Numbered from the stretch's first letter, positions 1 through 15,009 are shown. The stretch is 64,000 nucleotides of DNA from Pholiota molesta (GCA_014925825.1 JACGCK010000007.1:930001-994000), one strand, 5' to 3'. Made by a program: numbers and translations. The notes: generated by a model from the letters alone, not told the origin.

Positions 1-3000
1 AATATTTTCTCGCAGTGTTCCTTCAAACAAATCCGGTGATTGAGGAACGATAGATAATCCCGAACGCACTATTTGATATTAATATATAGCCTGCATTGAA
101 CACTTTTGATAGAATACTCACAGTCATGTAATCCAATTTTTGTAATGTCCACAGAATCAATCAAGATAGTTCCAGTAACTGGCTCAATGATTCGGAATAA
201 GGCGAGGAGCAACTGAAAAGACAATAAGCCCCAGGAAGCAGATCAAAACAAAAAGTTATACCGAAGATTTTCCCGCTCCAGTTCGCCCACAAACACCAAT
301 TTTCTCCTTCGGCTTCTACAACAGTGGTTAACAGTGAGGAGGTTGTGTCAATGAATATTGAATGAACTTACAATTTGGAGATTGATGTCCTTTAATATCA
401 AGTCTAGACCCGGTCGATATTGAGTAGAGTAATTTCTACAATGATAAGTTAAGAAGAATATTGTGAAGACAAGCAGATGTTTTGACACGTACCGGAACTC
501 AATAGCCCCTTCCGAAGGCCAGATGCCTGCTGGTTTGGTCTCAGGAATCTCTTGCGGAGCCTCAGGTTCAACTTCTGTCTGATGGAGCACACGTTCGACG
601 CTGACAATGTTTTGTTCGACCTCGCTCGCAGAACGCACGACCCAGTTCTAGAAGACGCGGAATAGTGGTGTTTGAGCATTAACAGAAACACAAAAAGTAT
701 AAACACTCACCAAAGATGAAGTGGTATTCAATGCATATGACAACACCAAACCCACCAGTCCAGCATCAACGCCAGTTGTGATCAAGGCTGACATTGCGAG
801 GAATGCAACTATGAGGATAATCAAAGCCCCAACAAACTCCAAACGGACAGAAAGCCATCGATTGACTGATATGCTAGGCAAGTAGCAGATCTGGTTATGA
901 TCAATGCGCTTCTGATTCGCGGCCACGAAGATCGTCTCCTGATGGAAAGCGCGAATTGTAGACAGCCCAGCGAGAGACTCTGAAAACCAAGCGAATATAG
1001 GTGATCGAGTGACAGCATCCATACGTTTCAGCTCGCGCGACGTTGCAAGGTAATATCTACGAGAAAGTTCAGCAATCCGACGCGAAAAAAGAATACAGAA
1101 CGGGCTCACTTCATGACTCGCAAATAGAACCATCCTAGAGGAATGAGGGCAATGAGGAATGGAGGGAAGCTGCCACCGATGACGGCCACGATGGATAGAC
1201 AGACAGCGAGTGTGCGACAGAGGCCTTGGATCACTCGGGCAAGAATTTGATCGACAACGTACATGTCGCGCGAAAACAAGTTCAGAATGCTAAAGCACAA
1301 TGTCAAAAAAAAAAAGAAGAAAAAAAGTATAGAAACATCACACTAACCGTCCGGTTGGGGTAAGCTCAAAGAAGCTCAGTGGAGCGCGCATCAACGAATC
1401 CAACATCTGGTACGGTATTGTAAACCAAGTGCCACCATAGATTATTATAAAGCACTCACCGAATCATGCAGTCGCTTTGCACTTCTCAATGCACAGTAAA
1501 CCCACATCGTGATGGCAGAAAGCGCGCCAAGGAGACTCGAAGACAGCGAGAAGCACCCATATATAAGCAAGTACTTAAACATGCCTGAGTTGTCACCCAT
1601 CTCCCTGTTATGTTCGCCCCAATATCGAAGGGTTAGGGTAGCCAATACCGAAGCCGCTTGCTGCGCGATGGTGGCGAACAGGAAGAAAGCAAAGCCGGCC
1701 TTGGACGCAGCCTGGATGTACTGCTTGTAAACCTCAATCTTAACTCGTCCTTGTTCTTGATGTTCCTTTGTCAACCCGCCCGAGGGTTTGTGCGTCGCAA
1801 CCTCCGGAATTCGGCGGGCCTTTTGGAAGCTTGCCCTGTGTCGAAGTTTCTCTGTTAGAGCAAGAGCGTAGGCTTTTTCTTCGGTGGCGTCGAATTGGCC
1901 TCCATCACTCTTCGGAGTAGCAGACCCACTTGTGCCAAACGGCGTCGACGAACCGGATCCATTTCCCTTTCCATGTCCTTTGCTAATGGAGAGAACAGTC
2001 AGCCAGAGCGACCCAGACAAGGTAAAGGTGAATACGTACACAAGCTTAGCGATTTCACTATTTGGGTTGGCAAGAAGACTTGAATAAGAGCCCTGTTCCA
2101 GTATGATTCCACGACGGAGGAAAAGAAGCGAGTCAAATTGGGAGATGAACGCGATGCTATTGGTGACAAGGATGCGCCCCTTGGTGGCCAAAAGACCGTT
2201 CGGGCCTATGACATGATCTGCGATCCAATGAGTGATCGCTGAGAACTGAGGGTGGACGAGCACACATACCGAAAACGTGACGAGCAACATGGCTGTCAAC
2301 AGCTGCTAGACAGTCATCCAACAGAGTGCTAATTTTTTTGATGTTAGAGTTTACGATATGAACAAAGTTGGATGAGACATACAGATCAGCGCGCGCATAC
2401 ACAGCGCGAGCTAGAGAAATACGGGCCCGTTGGCCACCACTTAACGTTATTCCTAGTGGGTGACATTGCATTGGAAAGATAAACTTTGGGTGGCCGTTGA
2501 TTTACTTACCTTTTTCACCAACTTCCGTAAGATCGCCATTCGCCAACAACGCCAAGTCTTGTCCCAGTGCGCAACCTATACAGAAAGAAATTTCAATGAA
2601 ATATGCACATAACGAGTTGTCAATAATAAATACCTTCAATGACCAGATTATAGAACGTCTCATTGTATTCATGTGAGAACAAGATATTTTCCCTGACCGT
2701 GGCCGACAGGATCCTAAAGAAAATAGAGACAGCGGTTAGGCAAGCCATCGAGAAAAGCAAAGAAAGAGCGATACTTGCCATGGGTTCTGCGGCGCATACG
2801 CCACGCTGCCAGTCACGATCACTTCGCCTTCCCGACGTGTCATCTCGCCTATAATAGCAGACAATAAACTCGTCTGAATAATAAGTTAGCAAACATGAAG
2901 AGCATGCAAGAGGAAGAAATCCTACTTTTCCGGCCCCCACTCGGCCAAGGACACCAACGAGTTCGCCTTTTTTCACGCTCAACGAGATGCCCTCGAGCGT

Positions 3001-5414
3001 TGGCTCGACCGCATTTTTTGACCATGCGAAGTCCGCGTCCTTGATCGACAGAACCTACATCTCAGATGTTCAACAGACGCATCTACAGCATCTAAAATGC
3101 ATCTCAGTCCTTACCTCGTCTCCAAGTTGCAGGTCCGGCTTGTCAATGAGCTTACGCGCATCTTTCTGGAGCTCATCCGCCGTCAGGAAGGAAGACAAGC
3201 GCTTCACCGAAACAATGGCTTCGATAATGTTCGAGGTCACTTGGCTGAACTGCAAAAAGTTTTCAGATGCTGAAAGGGTTTTTTGACGAATATGCATACC
3301 ATGGCTAGAGGGAACTGCAGTAACATGAATAGAGAGATGGCAGGGAAGATGATGTCCGACGTCAAAGGCTTCGAGGAGGTGAGTGCCGCAGTCGCAAAGG
3401 AGCTGAACGCGACAAGCAGAGGGATGCCACTCCATAGCGCCATATTCCATGCCTATATATCAGACAATGCGTAAGACATCGAAATCGAGGAGATAATTTA
3501 AATACTGACCGTAACGATTCCAATTTTCTTGAGCATCTTCAACTCTTGGTTATTCCGAACCTCTGAAATTTTACGAATAAAGCTATATTCCCATGCATAT
3601 AATTTAATGCTCAAAAGGAGAATCAAAGGCTGTCCATGAAGGTAAGGATATGGAAAAACCTTTTGATGTTGGCGAGCAATTCACTCATTAGGCGAGTACG
3701 TTTGTCGCGATTTTTCATTTGTTGCTCTTGCATACGCTTAAGGATGCGCGCAATGACTGTCTCATTACGATGAGAGGAATTCAAACAAAGGATAACATGA
3801 AATACGCACATGTGTTCAACGGAATCGAAACGACCATGATAGCTACTCCAACGAACGCCGCCCAACCGAGAAGGTTGTACAAGGAGACAAAGGCCAGAAT
3901 GATCTGCATAGTGTGGTGTTAAATCATTAGGGCGGCGATATTTCTGGAGATTACGTTTTTTTTTTACCTGCAGCGGTCCAGAAATAGCAATCAAACCATA
4001 GGTACAAAGGTCTTGCAGGCGCGTAGCATCTACTGACATCAAGTTGACGATATCGCCAGATGCGCGCGTGCGTTCGTCGTTCGAGAGGACCAACGCCTTC
4101 GTATAGATAGCAGTGACTAATCCAGCACGAACACGCATGCTGAGGCAAAGTTAATTTAATTTACCGCCTTCTAGATAAAGATAAGAAATACGCACCCAGT
4201 TTCAAAAGTACGTTGGAAGTACTAGAAAGATAATTAGATCCTTTGTGACGCTTGCCATGAGAATAAATACCTGGTTGAGAGCAATTGTCTGTATAACAGA
4301 CGCCACAAACATGAGAACAGCAATTGCAAAGCCTTCCAAGCTGCTGGGTCGGTTCTCCGGTTGAAAACGTGTCTCTTGGTATAACGAGATGTACGAGAGC
4401 AGCAAGCGGAGCAATTGTGGTTGGAGAAAGGCCAGCATATCCTGGATGATTTTCAGCCCCGCGGCGACAGCATAAGGACCACCATATGCAATGAACAAGG
4501 CTTTCCACAGCGTGCTACAGATATGTTAGACCAAGGAAAGAGAAAGATATTTGAAAGATGACTTGCTGTTTTTCCATTGCCTTTTTGAGAGCATTACCGA
4601 GGTTGACGGATTCATCGGAGGGTCGCAACGAGAATAGGTCATCCTCGGTGATGAAGCGCGATGCTCCTTTCTTCATGAGAGGAGTCATCCAAGAAAAGCT
4701 CTACAATTTACGCGTAAGCACATATCATCACGGTATTGGCGCCTATACGCACCCATATACTGTAAATATTTGCTGTGACAAGTGGGTTCTCTCTTGCGTG
4801 TTTATCGGAGGGTTCAGCGTCGACTTGAGAGCCCATTGTTTCGATGACATAAGAGATAGCGCCGATACCAACGGCGGTCCACCGCAGAGCCAAGACGACT
4901 ATAAATGGATGTGCGCCAATCGATGCAATGGTACGAGTCCATAAGACGACGGCAACGATATACAGCGGCCAAAAGAGGAGGAGAATCGTGGACGCAGTTT
5001 TGGTACGGGTGTGGTTGAAGTAGGTCAAGACCAGAATAGCAGTAAGAGCAAAAGGTTCTATGATGTAGGATTGGACGACAGGGACCGATCTATGTGCGAG
5101 CACGATAAGAATAACGTTGACGATGCTGGTGAGGACTGAAATAATCAGCAATGCCTGTCTCACACTGATTAGTAGGTGTCGGAAGCAAGGCACGACACGA
5201 CACGCACGAGTTTGGCGCGGAGATAGAGGGTGCTCTTGCGCGACAGTTGAAGGGGTTCGCGAAGACATATGGTCAGAGTCCTGAGGACGGCGAGCAGGAA
5301 TACGGCGGCGAGGAGGCCTGAGAGGATGGCGGCTTCCTCGAAGCAGGGGGTGAGGTCGAAGTCTCTGAGACGGGAGACAGGGCGCCAGCCCTCTCTGTCG
5401 TGGCAGGCAGCCAT
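1..5414 (-). CDS. ABCC/MRP-type ABC transporter (3' truncated by window edge)
   Basis: Full-size ABC exporter of the multidrug-resistance-associated (ABCC) type, expected to move conjugates or drugs across the plasma or vacuolar membrane. The N-terminus (about 5414-4700) carries several hydrophobic segments resembling the extra TMD0 of long MRPs. It is followed by a cytosolic [11 protein letters not shown] motif, the usual linker before TMD1. NBD1 shows a split Walker A (GRVGAGK then [11 protein letters not shown]), the Q-loop [13 protein letters not shown] and the D-loop region [14 protein letters not shown]2 contains [20 protein letters not shown] and [10 protein letters not shown], classic MRP motifs. 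NBD2 starts near 310 with [14 protein letters not shown]; its signature and Walker B lie beyond position 1. The first Met (5414) precedes AACHDREGW; an in-frame upstream Met at 5462 is possible. Many short introns; the one at 2714-2778 uses a GC donor. Substrate cannot be read from sequence. Confidence 0.9.
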
Positions 5415-5518
5415 GGAGGTTCTGAGGAGGACGATATCCAAGTTGAATTTGAATTTCGACAAAATTACCTACGGAGGCCCGGACCGGCGAAATCTACGTA
5501 GAATCTACATAATTGTGA

Positions 5519-6229
5519 CTAATCCTCAAAGGACGGCAGCGGATCCGAGACAATCTCCTCGCCCAGCGCAACCTTTTTAAATAAATCATACGCCCGGTCG
5601 AAATCGTCGTTCACGATGACCAGATCGTGTGCATTCGGCTGCTTGGCGTACTCAATCTCAGCCAGCGCGGTGGCCAGCCGTTTCTGCACGGCGGCCTCTG
5701 TCTCGGTGCCGCGTTTTTGCAGCCGTTCGCGCAGGGCCTTGAGTGAGGGCGGGGATATAAAAAGGTAGACCGGGTTGAGATTCGTGTTTTTGATTTGGCG
5801 CACGCCCTGGCGCAGAATAAATACGCGTCTATGCAAAGTAGAAATGCGCTCACCTGTGCTTCGATGTCCAGTATGCAGCGCCGACCCTGCTCTTGCACCT
5901 GCCGAACAGTCTCGAAGCTTGTGCCGTAGCAGTTGCCTGAGAACTCTGCGTGCTCGATAAAGGCGCCCTCCTTGATGAGTTCCTTGAAGCGCTGGGTGGG
6001 GACAAAATGGTAGTGCCTGCCCTCGACCTCGCCCGCGCGTGGGCTGCGAGTGGTATCTGTGACGGATTACGACAGGTCAGCGGAGAGAGATGGAAAGCGG
6101 CGCACGGGAGACGCTGAAGCCAAACTTGTCGGGGAACTCTGCGAAGAGGCGCTGGAGGAGGGTGCTCTTGCCGACGCCGGAGGGCCCGGAGAGGACAAGG
6201 GGACGCAGGAAGTCGGCGCGGGGAGACAT
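5519..6229 (-). CDS. GUK1: Guanylate kinase
   Basis: Phosphorylates GMP to GDP with ATP, an essential cytosolic step of purine nucleotide synthesis. Three exons (6229-6106, 6056-5854, 5806-5519) join to 204 codons, the usual size for eukaryotic GUK1. The P-loop [10 protein letters not shown] lies near residues 14-23. The GMP-binding core follows as [13 protein letters not shown] and [10 protein letters not shown], then [14 protein letters not shown] and the LDIEAQG segment; the lid and C-terminus include [14 protein letters not shown] and [10 protein letters not shown]. The chosen Met gives the typical short lead into the P-loop. It is divergent from the YANK-like kinase, with about 207 bp between start codons, so the two probably share a promoter region. 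Confidence 0.95.
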
Positions 6230-6436
6230 GGCACTGCTGATCGCCCGTCGCCTGTCGCCTACAAATTCATAGCGTGTGACAGATGTGACGAGCATCACGT
6301 CTGGACTTGGATTCCCCCGCACACACCCACCGCCTCGACCGGCGCCCAGTCAACATACCCTAACGATACCCACATACCCCGTTGTCTGTCGCGCCCTCTC
6401 TGTATACTCTCCGCAACGACCCTATAACGACTAACC

Positions 6437-8181
<1,745 letters not shown>

Positions 8182-8651
8182 TATACAACGGCAACTCGCT
8201 CGACATGCACCGCGAAGAGATCCAGCTCAAGGAGCGGGACATCGCGCATATGGACCCTGAGAAAGAGTATCCATAGGTTTTTTACTCTGATCCCCGGCTT
8301 TGATTGTTGCTTGATTTATGACGCTTTTTCGACCATGACCTGGTGAACAGTTTTCTTTTCGCTTTCTCTCGTTCGGTTTGGGTCTCACGTGGATTATATA
8401 TGCATGCCTCCCGAAATACTATCCCCTCCCTTACATTTATTCGTAATCTCTCCTTTTATCTGTCGGTGTTCCTTGATAACAGCCGCCGTGTCTGCTGTGC
8501 ATTTATATACCTTTTTATTTTTAAGACTCGGACACGTTTTAATTTCACAGTCGTCTAATACTGTCCTGTAACAACAAGAATAGCATTCGGACTTGTAATT
8601 GAGACACGCGACGCGTTTGATCTGGTGGCCCTTCCTCCCGACCATCATCCT
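8182..8651. other. Intergenic region between kinase and DNA ligase
   Basis: About 470 bp. The first 95 bp hold a charged open frame that may belong to the kinase gene's C-terminus; the rest is T-rich and reads as 3' UTR plus the ligase promoter. No other gene seen. Confidence 0.6.
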
Positions 8652-11600
8652 ATGCCGGACCCACCCCAGCCCGCGGGCGTCCCGTTCTCCTTGTATGTCT
8701 TCCTTTTGCTGATCCACATCTCCATTCAACCATCTATGTATTACCATTATCCAGTTTCGTCTCGCTTGTGCGCAACATCGCTGCAATCCAGCCATCATTG
8801 TGCAACGCCCATGCACGGCGCGCGACTGCTGGGACACGCGGCAACCTCAACTACCCCGCCGCGCGTACCTTCGAGCGCTGGGTTGTGGCACTGCGCAAAA
8901 AGTTCGCTCCGTTACCCGCCGGGACGACCGCGATCTGCTTCCGCCTGCTCTTCCCCGAGGAGGATGTCCGAAGGAAGTATGACATCCAGGAGCCGCGCAT
9001 GACGAAGCTGCTGGCGACGTGCTTTGGCGTAGATTCTGCACAGTTCGAGAAGTGGGGGCTGGAGGAGGAATCGGGGTGTTTGGGCGCAGAGCTGCAGCTC
9101 GTCCTGCAAAAATCGTGCCCAGTGAGTCGATATATGCGCGTTTTTCCGCTCAGATTTACCACACCTCATCGACGCGCCTTTTAAAATGAATAGCATCCCG
9201 ATGGCTTTGAAAGTCCTCTCTCCATCGCAGAAATTGACGCGCTCCTCGACGAGCTCGCCGCGCTATCTGGCTACACCCACGCCTCCATCCGCGCCAAGCA
9301 CCCCAAAGGCCGGCGCCGCACGCGCGCAGAAATCATGCGGAGCCTCTTCCGCGACCTCGCGCCCGAGGACGCCGCCATCCTGACGCAGATCATCCTCAAG
9401 GATCTGCGCCCGTTGCTGTACCCGCTCACGGAGTTCCACTACACGGCCGCGCTCACGCGCTTCAACTCGGCCGCGGTGAAGATGCTGACCAAGGAGCATG
9501 CGATGGACGTGTGGGACCCGACGCATAGATTTTTGCGATTCTATCGCATGCGCGCAGCGCTCGATGAGGCGGCGGCGTTTGCGGATCTGCCAGGTACGAC
9601 GCCCCGCGATATCCAGCCGGTAGTGGGGTCGCCGATAGCTGTACGTACGCGCATATATTCCGTGTCATATCATCGTACCAACCCGTTCTTGGTTGCGCAT
9701 AGATACCCAAGTCAGAGAAGGGCCTGAGCTGCGCGCATGCATTGGACTTTCTCTACGGCGCTGACACTGTATGGGCCGAGACCAAGTACGACGGCGAGCG
9801 GGCGCAAATTCACGTCGAGGTCCGCCCTGACGGATCGTCTCATATCACCATATTCAGCAAGAGCAAACGCGATTCCACGCACGACAGACATTCCGTACAT
9901 CACCTCATTCGGGCGGCGCTGGGGCTGTCTGGCGAACCGGGGACGGGGAAAGTGAGGCAGAATGTCATCCTTGACGCAGAGATGGTTGCCTTTCACGGTG
10001 ACAAAGTGGCAGGTGAATTTCATGATGTGTCGTGCACATTTTTTTTACTGAGATATTGATCTCGCAGAGTTCTGGCATATTCGTCAGTTGATCGAAGATA
10101 CTGCCCATGGGATTCGAGGAAAACGCCGATCCCATCTCACTGTTCCCTATGAGTGCGTTTCCTTGAGGCAGCGAATTTCAATTCCATGTTTTTCCTAATA
10201 TTCCTCACTCGACCAGACATGAGTCCCTGGACAGCGAAGCAAACGAAGGGCTCTCCCTCGGCCTCGTCTTCTTCGACATCCTTTACCTCGACTCCAAATC
10301 CCTTTTGGGTGTCCCATATAGCACACGTCGCGAGCTTCTTGAACGGCACATATGCACCGAGCCCGGCAAGGCCATCCTGGCTGCCCGCTATCCCATGAAT
10401 ATGTCGTCCACAGTGAAGGCTGAGGACACGCTGCGGCGGACGTTCGCAGAACACATAGCCGCATACGAAGAGGGTCTGGTGCTGAAGGCAGGCGATGCGA
10501 GGTACAATGATTATCAGAAGCCTTGGGTGAAGCTCAAGAAGGATTATATTCCTGGGCATGGGGATTGTCTGGATATGGTCATTCTTGGTGCGAGCTGGGA
10601 GAAGGTGCGCGGGCGAAGCTTGAGAGGTTAGTCGATGGCAGTGGTTTTCTCGATGATGCTGATATATCTACTTTGCAGTTTCGCCTAGTGCTTTTACCAC
10701 GTTTTACGTGGGTGCTTTAGAGAATCCGAAGGAAACGATACAGAAGGTGTGCCTATTTATTGTTATACTTGGAAATGTAATTTCTGAGATTATTTTCAGC
10801 CTCCTCGACCTCCTAGATTTCATGTATACTTCACTGTAGCCTATGGCTTGAACCGCAAACAGCTAGAGGAGCTTAACTTTCTAATAAAAAGCTCGGATCC
10901 CGTTCCTTATGCATCCTTGGTAAATATTTTAATCTAAATTTTCGCATGCTGTTCTTATTAAATTTCGTAGGGCTCCAAAAATTGCGATCTTCCATTTAAT
11001 CTCACAGTCTTCAAGGGCCTCAACCCACCACCGACGGTTATCCTGCGCACGCCATTACTTGCAGAGCTATTTGGCGCGGGATTTACGAAAGCAGCTCACA
11101 GTCAGGTACATATCAATAATCTGTTTCTGCGATTCGAAGAGTTCTCACTCTGCCTCGATGTTGCAGCATTACGAGTTGCGCTTCCCGCGCATCCAGAAAC
11201 TGCATCGTTCGAGTGAACGCAGTTGGAAAGACGCTGTGTCGCTCGAAGAATTGCACGACATTGCATGCGAATCTGTGGGTCGCGTGTGCGCAAGCAAGGA
11301 GGCGAATGACGCAGTCAAAGAGATGTTCCGAGTATCTGTCTCGCCTGGTATCAATTCGGATGTCAAGTACGAAGCACGGATGAGGAAAGCATACAACGCG
11401 CTCGCAAAATCGGAGGGTGTCCCGCCTTCTTCGATAGTTCTCGACAAACCAGTGATGCAGATTCAGAGCCCTTGTTTTACCAGTTCGTCGGACTCGAAGG
11501 CGGCACCAACAACACCGCCAAGTTCCAGGCAGCTAAGACCGCTGGGATCGAAGACGAATATCTTCCAGAAGGCAGAAGGGTCCTATCAGCAAACGACGGT

Positions 11601-12210
11601 CATCGTTCCCGAGGAAGTGAAATCGACGATGCGGCTGACGATCCCGCGCCCGCCGATGACACCGCCGGATTCTAGTCCCCCAGTCATGGCTGTGAAGCGA
11701 CCTGCCTCTAGCAAAGCCCCGAAGCCGCTGCGGGCTCAGAAGAAAGCGAAAATCACACATTCATCCCCAGAAAACTTGCATCCGCCTCCAGATGCAACAG
11801 CGGCTTCTGCATACGCGCCCTCGTCTTCTACTGTAACACCAGCTGCACCACAACAGTCTCCTTTCCCGTCTGACATCGATTGCGACAGCACGTTGGTGTT
11901 TTTCGCGAAGCCGGGCAGCAAACCCTGCGCAGTGTACAACGCGCGCAAGGCGCGCATGGTAGTACGGCCGCTGCACAGTATACAAGCGTTACTTGCTGGG
12001 TGTGGATGGACGGCCAATAGACTAGATGTGGAGTTCACGCAGAAGGGGATTATCATAATTGACGAATGCGACCCCAGTGGTGATGGAAAGCGGTGGCAGG
12101 CTGCGATTCGGGGAATGCTGGAGACAGAGGCAGCATCATCGGCCCGGAGCAAGAGGGTGGAGGTTACGGTGTATGGGTGTAGCTCTGGATTGTTGGACCT
12201 GTTTGCATGA
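8652..12210 (+). CDS. ATP-dependent DNA ligase, LIG4-like, no obvious BRCT domains
   Basis: Predicted 1,008-residue ATP-dependent DNA ligase from ten exons (8652-8692, 8755-9121, 9194-9640, 9703-10012, 10068-10152, 10217-10626, 10679-10746, 10800-10919, 10971-11105, 11167-12210). The N-terminal ligase domain is about residues 1-280. The adenylation domain has motif I KYDGER near residue 314 (Lys accepts AMP), motif III LVFFDILYLDS, motif IV EGLVLK near residue 500 and motif V WVKLKKDY. The OB-fold region ends with HYELRFPRIQKLHR. After residue about 750 comes a Pro/Ser-rich linker with a basic KAPKPLRAQKKAK patch. The last 110 residues are better ordered (STLVFFAKPGSKPCAVYNA...) but show no clear BRCT Trp signature. 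The overall pattern is closest to ligase IV-type enzymes of end joining. The missing recognisable tandem BRCT (the XRCC4/Lif1 contact in true LIG4) leaves open a separate fungal ligase class. Confidence 0.85.
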
Positions 12211-12358
12211 GCATAAATTATCGCATATTTATTGTAGACCACCTGCTGTATTTCTAGCGCGTCAAGTCTGTATTACCATTCCACGTTGTGCGTTCCCACT
12301 CCGATTCGGCGTGTGAGAGCGGGTTAAAAGCCTGCGGCCACGGGCGAGACATCCGACG

Positions 12359-13949
12359 ATGCTTTCCCTCGTGCGCCCACCCACCCGCGCCCTCCCGCGC
12401 AGCCTGCGGGCCTTCTCCACCACCCTCCGCCGCCCCTCGCGCGCAGTCGTCTACGCAGCGAACGGCGCGCCCACCGAGGTCCTCCGCGTGCTCACCTTCC
12501 CCCCGCTGCCGCCCCCGCCGCGCGAAGCGATCAACATCGAGCTCCTCCTCGCGCCCATCAACCCCGCGGACCTCAACGTCGTCGAGGGCGTGTACCCAAG
12601 CAAGCCGCGGCCGGACGACGCGCTCGCCGTCCCGCCGCGCAGCGACAGCACGAGCGCCAACGCCGAGACCAGCGCGGCGGCGAGCACGCCGCAGACGGTG
12701 TGGGTCGGCGGCAACGAGGGCGTGGGGCGCGTCACCGCGGTCGGCGAGGGCGTCGGCGACGGGCTGCGCACGGGCGACTGGGTCGTGCTCACGCGGCCGC
12801 AGGCGGGGTCGTGGGCCGCGGCGCGCACGGTGGGCGCGGGCGACGTTGCGCGTGTGCCCGATGCCGAGGCGCTGTCGGAGGCGCAGGCGGCGACGCTGAC
12901 GGTGCGTGAACGTGTCCTTATACTTCTATGGTCGTGCAACTTGTTCTTTGAAGCATTAATATAACGGTCAGCGAGTAGGAGAGGCTTGCTCATGTTAGCT
13001 TTGTGTTTCATGCGATATAGGTCAATCCGGCCACGGCGTATAACATGCTCAAGGACTTTATTGAGCTCAAGCCAGGCGACTGGGTCGTGCAGAATGGGGC
13101 GAACAGCGCGGTGCGTACAATGTCTATCGACTAATTCTCATTATTCACTGTCGACATCCCACCACCCTCACAGGTCGGACAAGCCGTGATCCAGATCGCC
13201 AAAGCACGCGGCCTGAAGACGCTCAACTTCGTGCGCAACCGACCAGACATAGACGCGCTCAAGAACAAGCTGCAAGGACTCGGTGCGACGCATGTCCTCA
13301 CATACGACGAGCTCGCGGACAAGAGCGTGCGCGAGCAGGTCAAGGAGTGGACCGGAGGCAAGGTGCGTTGCGTTTGCGGTGCCCACAAAGCGCATTTACA
13401 CTCATAATCACACGTCTTTGCTCATCTCCACTAGCCAATCCGCCTGGGCCTGAACTGCGTCGGTACGTGGCCCTGTCCCGCTGCCACCCCATTGCCTATA
13501 TTCACATACCCACAGGCGGCAAGGACACAACGGCTATGGCGCGCTTACTTGGCATGGATGGACACCTCGTGACGTACGGCGGGATGTCGAAGCAGCCATT
13601 ATCGCTCCCAACGTCCCTGTTTATCTTCAAGAACCTAACATGCCATGGGTTCTGGCAAACGCGGTGGTACTCTAAGCACGACGCTGCCACGCGCGCGGAA
13701 CTGATGAAGACGCTCGTTGGGCTGATGAAGGAGGGCAAAGTGCGTAGCCCATATTCTTCTTTGCGTTGTGAGTTGACTGTTTGATTGATGTGGTTGTAGC
13801 TCGATATACCGGAACATGAGATTGTGACGATACCTGCGAGCGAGTCTGACGAGGAGGCGACACAGCGGCTGCGAGACATGATGGCGGCGATAACAGAGGG
13901 CCGCTATGGAAAGAAGGTGCTGTTGAAGATAGAAGATAAGCATATCTGA
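12359..13949 (+). CDS. ETR1: Mitochondrial trans-2-enoyl-CoA/ACP reductase
   Basis: NADPH-dependent enoyl thioester reductase (MECR/ETR1 family of medium-chain dehydrogenases), last reductive step of mitochondrial fatty acid synthesis (type II), which supplies octanoate for lipoate. Six exons (12359-12901, 13021-13110, 13174-13362, 13435-13462, 13516-13739, 13800-13949) encode 407 residues. The N-terminus ([22 protein letters not shown]) is rich in Arg and Ser without acids, a mitochondrial presequence. Family motifs: [58 protein letters not shown] (nucleotide-binding loop), LNCVGGK and a GFWQTRWY segment. The first exon is very GC-rich. It runs convergent to the p24 gene, with only 72 bp between stop codons. 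Confidence 0.93.
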
Positions 13950-14021
13950 ATTCGTTTGAATGGGCAATTAGAGGGTGATAAAAGGCATGGTCATTAATTA
14001 AGTAATAGTACATCATAAAAG

Positions 14022-14768
14022 CTAGCGGCTTTTTCTGTCCTCAAAGAAACGCTATAATCAAGAAATTAGCACACCTCGCTCGAAAAAATAATAAGCAAGG
14101 AAGGCGCACCTTGAGATGCCTGAGCTGCCATGCACATGTGCCGAGCAGGACAGCGATCTGAGCTATGCTGTACCACACGGCCCTGGAATTGGTGGCCTCG
14201 CTCAAGTCCCGGTAGTCCTCTTCCCTCTCACGTTGGTACTGCTGCTCGCGGCGGATATCCTCGAGCTTGGCGTTGAGGTCGCGGACCTTTCCTGCGAGTT
14301 CGGAGACGTGGGACCTGTCGTGCTCGACGTCGGCTTTTGTGGAGCCGACGACGATGTCGAGGTAGAGGCGGATGTGGGTGTGACTGAACCAGGAGGTGTA
14401 GTTGGTGGAGAGGCAGATGGAGTGGTCGCCTGCCTCGTGGGAGGTGAAGGTGAATCTGCCGTCGAGGGGCCCGACGGAGCGGACGACGACGTGGCCTGAA
14501 GGCTCCTCCTGGACGTCGACGATGATGCCTAGGTCTGGATTTTCGGCATATGTCTGCTCCTGCTCATTCCACTCGAGTGCGCGGTAGTGGCCTGCAAAGA
14601 AAGGTTAACGCCGCCGCAGACAGACGATGACGGCGGGGACGCACCTTGGACGACGGTGTCCGTGGGGAGCTCCTCGATAAAACAACGCTGCTGGTTTGCG
14701 TCGAGATAGAAGTGGAGGGCGTGGACGGAGGCGAGGAAGGAGAGGAGCAGCGCGAGGACGAAGCGCAT
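14022..14768 (-). CDS. p24/EMP24-GP25L family cargo receptor
   Basis: Type I membrane protein of the p24 family, which cycles between ER and Golgi in COPII and COPI vesicles and selects cargo such as GPI-anchored proteins. Exons 14768-14645, 14591-14110 and 14051-14022 give 211 residues, the family's usual length. Seen in order: signal peptide (MRFVLALLLSFLASVHA), GOLD domain starting LHFYLDANQQRCF with the conserved Cys, second Cys in GDHSICLSTN, coiled coil (KVRDLNAKLEDIRREQQYQRERE), one transmembrane helix (VWYSIAQIAVLLGTCAWQL) and a short tail RFFEDRKSR containing the FF and basic residues used for COP binding. The most similar yeast branch is probably Erp1/Erv25-like; subfamily not settled. 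Its start codon is 241 bp from that of the divergent pseudokinase gene. Confidence 0.9.
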
Positions 14769-15009
14769 TTTGGGTGAGGACTAGAGCGGAGGAAGCATCG
14801 AACGTGGCGGAGGCGCTATTTGGCGGAATACTCCGGTCCAAACAAATGCGATCACTTATGTTCTTGACAACCTCCGGCATCGGGCTAGTATACAGAACAG
14901 TCATGGCGGTGTATGTCCCGTCTGAATAATCCATACGCCGCCCCCCGGTGCACACAACTATAACTACACAGGCTTTGCACTGCACACCCAATACTTACCT
15001 GGAACCACC

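Noticed and set aside
12288..12909. Overlapping plus- and minus-strand frames across the ETR1 first exon
   Set aside because: The very high GC content keeps all frames open; only the frame with the presequence and enoyl-reductase motifs is real.
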